DNA from: Kitasatospora sp. GAS204B
Lineage (GTDB): Bacteria > Actinomycetota > Actinomycetes > Streptomycetales > Streptomycetaceae
Assembly: GCF_029892155.1 (NCBI RefSeq)
Contig: NZ_JARZAG010000019.1
Span: forward strand, 62,001-126,000
Reading direction: 5' to 3'
DNA length: 64,000 nt
The position numbers and the translations under genes were made by a program. Under the pieces are notes generated by a model. The model was given only the letters and a program-made list of their open reading frames with translations. It was not told where the DNA came from and made no database searches. Below are positions 61,605 through 64,000 of the stretch, piece by piece (the first letter of the stretch is position 1; every line of letters begins with the position of its first letter).

Positions 61605-63473
61605 ATGATGCGCTGTCCCCGCACGGTCCGGCGAGTCATGCGTGCCGTGGCCGGCCGGGCCCGCCGGGTCGGCGTGTTGTCCGGGGTGCTGCCGGCGCAA
61701 CGGACGGCCGAGCAGCCGGGCGCCGTGCCGGAGCCCGAGCCGGCGCCCGCCCCGCCGAGCGCCGAGGAGCTGCGCCGGGAGCGCGAGGAGCAACTGCTCG
61801 AGCGACGGCCCGCGTTGGTGCGGCACGACGGCTTGCTGGCCGAGGTACGCGACGACCTGCTCTCCGGGGACGCCTACCTGCGCAGCTTCACCGAGGTGAC
61901 CGATCTGCTGCGCACCAGCGGGGTGGTGTTCGCCCCGATCCGCGGTCAGGGGTTCCGGCAGTGGGTGGTGATCGCGCCCGGCCAGCGGGCCGAGGTGCTC
62001 GCCGCCTGCGTTGCCGCCTTCGCCGGCGAGCCGGTCTATGCGGACCTGCTGGGGCACGACGTCACGCTCAGCACGGTGCTCGCCGAGGAGCTGGCGCAGG
62101 CCGTCGCGGCCCTGGAGGCGGTCCCCGAGGCGGCCGAGGAGCCCGGTGAGTCCGGGGTGTTGGTCAAAGGGGTGCGGATCTACCGGCCGGTGGTGACCGG
62201 CGGGCGCACCCTGTCCTACGCCGCGGACCACGGCTGTGACCTCGACTTCTGGGATTCGGCCAGGCCCTCCCAGGGCGCGATCGCCGCGATCCACGAGCCG
62301 CCGTTCGGCTGGTGGGTGCCCTCCTTGGAGCCGGAGGCGACGGTGCGGATCGGCGATCGCGAATTCCCGGCGCCGGCCGCGTTCGCCCGGCCACTGCTGG
62401 ACGACGTCACCTTTCCGGTGGACGCGGTGATCACCTGGGTCGACGACAGCGACCCGGTCTGGCACGGCCGGCGCGCCGCGGTGCTGGCCGCGATGGACCG
62501 GCCGCCCGCCACCGGGGACGGCCCCGAGCGCTTCCACAACCGCGATGAGCTGCGCTACTGCCTGCGCTCCATCGCCATGTACGCCCCGTGGATCCGGCAC
62601 GTCTTCCTGGTCACCGACGGGCAGCAGCCCGACTGGCTGGTGGCCGAGCACCCGGACCTGACCGTGGTCTCGCACCGTGAGCTCTTCGCGGATCCGGCGG
62701 TGCTGCCGGTGTTCAACTCGCACGCCATCGAAACCCAGCTGCACCGAATTCCGGGTCTCGCCGAGCATTTCCTGTATTTCAACGACGACATGTTCCTGGG
62801 ACGACCGATTCGGCCCGAACAGTTCTTCCACGGAAACGGCGCGCCGGCGGTCAATCTCGATTCCCGGGTGATCCCGCCGGGACCGGTGACGGGCGACGAC
62901 GACGAGTACGTGGCCGCACAGAAGAACACCCGGGCCCTGATCCGGCGCGAGTTCGGCCGGGACACCACCAACACCCTCAGCCACGCCCCCTACCCGCTGA
63001 CCCGCACCCTGCTGGCCGAGAGCGCCGAGGAGTTCGCCGCCGAGCTGACCGGCACCGTGCGCTCGACCTTTCGCTCGACCACCGACATCGCGCCGATCAC
63101 CCTCGCCGTCAGCCGCGGGTACCTCGCCGGCCGGGTCGCCTGGGGCCGGATCGGCCACCGCTACGTGGACGTCGACCGGCAGGCCGCCCTGGAGCAGCTG
63201 CCCGGTCTGCTCGGGGAGCGCGCGATCGACACCTTCTGCCTCAACGACGGCGTCCTGGCACAGGTGCCCAGGCCCGAACAGGACCGGATCGTCACGGCCT
63301 TCCTGCAGGACTACTTCCCGGTGGCGGGCCCCTTCGAGCAGTCGCTGCCGGCACCGGCGGCCCGGACCGCTCCCGAGCAGACCGCGCCGGCCGAGCAGCT
63401 CGACCCGACCACCGGGCCCGCCGAGTCGGCGGGCTCCGCCCCGCAGCCACACCTGGTCGAGCAGCACGGCTGA
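61605..63473 (+). CDS. Stealth-family sugar-phosphate transferase
   Basis: A 622-residue protein of the Stealth family, which transfers hexose-1-phosphate to make phosphodiester-linked surface polysaccharides. The first conserved region is 'VDAVITWVDDSDPVWHGRR' near 275. The second is 'FHNRDELRYCLRSIAMYAPW' then 'VFLVTDGQQPDWL'. The third includes 'HAIETQLHRIPGLAEHFLYF' and 'NDDMFLGRPI', and the last lies near 'CLNDG'. The first ~230 residues are a variable head. ATG 61605 or 61608 may be used (GGAGAG just before). GC content drops in the catalytic core (about 62740-62860). A glycerophosphotransferase-type gene converges on it, suggesting a teichoic-acid or capsule locus. Confidence 0.9.
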   Translation: MMRCPRTVRRVMRAVAGRARRVGVLSGVLPAQRTAEQPGAVPEPEPAPAPPSAEELRREREEQLLERRPALVRHDGLLAEVRDDLLSGDAYLRSFTEVTDLLRTSGVVFAPIRGQGFRQWVVIAPGQRAEVLAACVAAFAGEPVYADLLGHDVTLSTVLAEELAQAVAALEAVPEAAEEPGESGVLVKGVRIYRPVVTGGRTLSYAADHGCDLDFWDSARPSQGAIAAIHEPPFGWWVPSLEPEATVRIGDREFPAPAAFARPLLDDVTFPVDAVITWVDDSDPVWHGRRAAVLAAMDRPPATGDGPERFHNRDELRYCLRSIAMYAPWIRHVFLVTDGQQPDWLVAEHPDLTVVSHRELFADPAVLPVFNSHAIETQLHRIPGLAEHFLYFNDDMFLGRPIRPEQFFHGNGAPAVNLDSRVIPPGPVTGDDDEYVAAQKNTRALIRREFGRDTTNTLSHAPYPLTRTLLAESAEEFAAELTGTVRSTFRSTTDIAPITLAVSRGYLAGRVAWGRIGHRYVDVDRQAALEQLPGLLGERAIDTFCLNDGVLAQVPRPEQDRIVTAFLQDYFPVAGPFEQSLPAPAARTAPEQTAPAEQLDPTTGPAESAGSAPQPHLVEQHG

Positions 63474-63501
63474 CCCCCGGCCGTACCCGACGCGAAAGCC
63501 C

Positions 63502-63539
63502 GCGGGCCCCGTGACCAGCACTCAGGTCACGGGGCCCGC
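63502..63539. terminator. Terminator between Stealth and glycerophosphotransferase genes
   Basis: A perfect 15-bp stem (63502-63516 with 63525-63539) with an 8-nt loop, in the 102-bp space between two converging genes. It probably serves both. Confidence 0.85.
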
Positions 63540-63575
63540 AGGCCTTCCCAGCCGAGGACTCGGCCCAGCAGGCCG

Positions 63576-64000
63576 TCAGCCCAGCAGACCGTCCACCACC
63601 CGGGCCGCGGCGTGGCCGTCGTCCAGGTCGCAGTAGGTCGAGCGGAACGCGGTGTAGGCCTCGCGGTGCTCGGCCGCGACCCGGTCCAGGTCACCCAGCG
63701 CCTCGACCAGCTCCGCCGACGTCCGCAGCAGCGGCCCCGGTGCGTCCCGCTCGAAGTCGAAGGTGAACCCGCACAGGTTGTCGCGGTAGTGCTCCAGGTC
63801 GTAGGTGAAGAAGAGCACCGGCCGACCGGTGTTGACGAAGTCGAACACCGAGGCCGAGTAGTCGGTCACCAGCGCGTCGGCGACCAGCAGCAGGTCGGCC
63901 ATGTCGGGGTAGCGCGAGACGTCCCAGACGTAGCCGTTGCCGGCGTCGGCGACCGGGCCATAGCAGTTCGCGTGCGGGCGGACCAGCAGGACCTGGTCCT
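63576..64000 (-). CDS. CDP-glycerol glycerophosphotransferase-like protein (C-terminal part)
   Basis: The frame is open to the right edge, so only the last ~140 residues are seen. The visible part has the TagF/TagB pattern: 'VLLVRPHANCY', 'YPDMADLLLVADALVTDYSA' and then 'SVFDFVNTGRPVLFFTYDLE' with 'YRDNLCGFTFDFERDAPGP'. These enzymes add glycerol-phosphate or similar units to wall teichoic acid or capsule chains. The neighbouring Stealth gene supports a phosphate-linked surface polymer. The donor cannot be told from this fragment. Confidence 0.85.
   Translation of the reverse strand, partial: DQVLLVRPHANCYGPVADAGNGYVWDVSRYPDMADLLLVADALVTDYSASVFDFVNTGRPVLFFTYDLEHYRDNLCGFTFDFERDAPGPLLRTSAELVEALGDLDRVAAEHREAYTAFRSTYCDLDDGHAAARVVDGLLG

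Overview
The window is chromosomal DNA of very high GC content, with third codon positions almost all G or C, from a sporulating actinomycete of the Streptomyces/Kitasatospora type. The developmental genes whiD, bldM and shbA, the paired guaB/guaB3 genes, a BldN-type promoter and one rare TTA (bldA-type) leucine codon all point that way. Part of the left third (groES-groEL, whiD, shbA, guaB, guaB3, choD-like, guaA) keeps the gene order known from mycobacteria (groES-groEL1-whiB3-sigD-guaB2-guaB3-choD-guaA). No rRNA, tRNA, CRISPR array, insertion sequence or prophage was recognised.

Layout. 0-9.5 kb: edge of a methyltransferase gene; groES-groEL with two CIRCE operators around a sigma-70-like promoter; a LysR regulator; whiD and bldM diverging from a long regulatory region; shbA (principal-sigma-activating sigma factor); guaB and guaB3; a small membrane protein. 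9.6-22 kb: two transmembrane Ser/Thr kinases flanking a degenerate pseudokinase; succinate-semialdehyde dehydrogenase coupled to a ChoD-like GMC oxidoreductase; a gene-poor 0.8 kb; guaA; a DoxX-Rieske fusion. 22-27 kb: envelope-stress block with a PspC/LiaF-like protein and its small partner, a secreted SGNH hydrolase, and a PspC-type histidine kinase with its response regulator. 27-33 kb: four polytopic membrane proteins for surface glycans (acyltransferase and three glycosyltransferases). 33-36 kb: pcrA helicase and icmB.

36-44.5 kb holds the most interesting locus: a five-gene set in two divergent arms. SWIM zinc-finger and DUF5691 genes lie on the minus strand; a MoxR AAA+ ATPase, a DUF5682 protein and a VWA (CoxE-like) protein lie on the plus strand. 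Overlapping stop/start codons tie the genes within arms. The set matches the E. coli YehL/YehM/YehP/YehQ families plus DUF5691 and has no settled function. A decayed Uma2-type gene sits between the arms.

44.7-64 kb: sucC-sucD with a strong terminator; an ECF-sigma-like membrane protein running antisense into sucD; DUF6350 membrane protein; a dolichol-phosphate-mannose-synthase-like glycosyltransferase; purN-purH; two RDD membrane proteins; DUF2752; folD; DUF3017; mdh with a perfect 20-bp palindrome upstream; a CNNM/CorC-type transporter; trpS coupled to a 2'-5' RNA ligase-like gene; a Stealth-type phosphoglycosyltransferase facing the edge of a teichoic-acid-type glycerophosphotransferase.

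Together the genes cover purine synthesis (guaB, guaA, purN, purH, folD), the TCA cycle (sucCD, mdh), envelope glycans and stress sensing, and developmental regulation.
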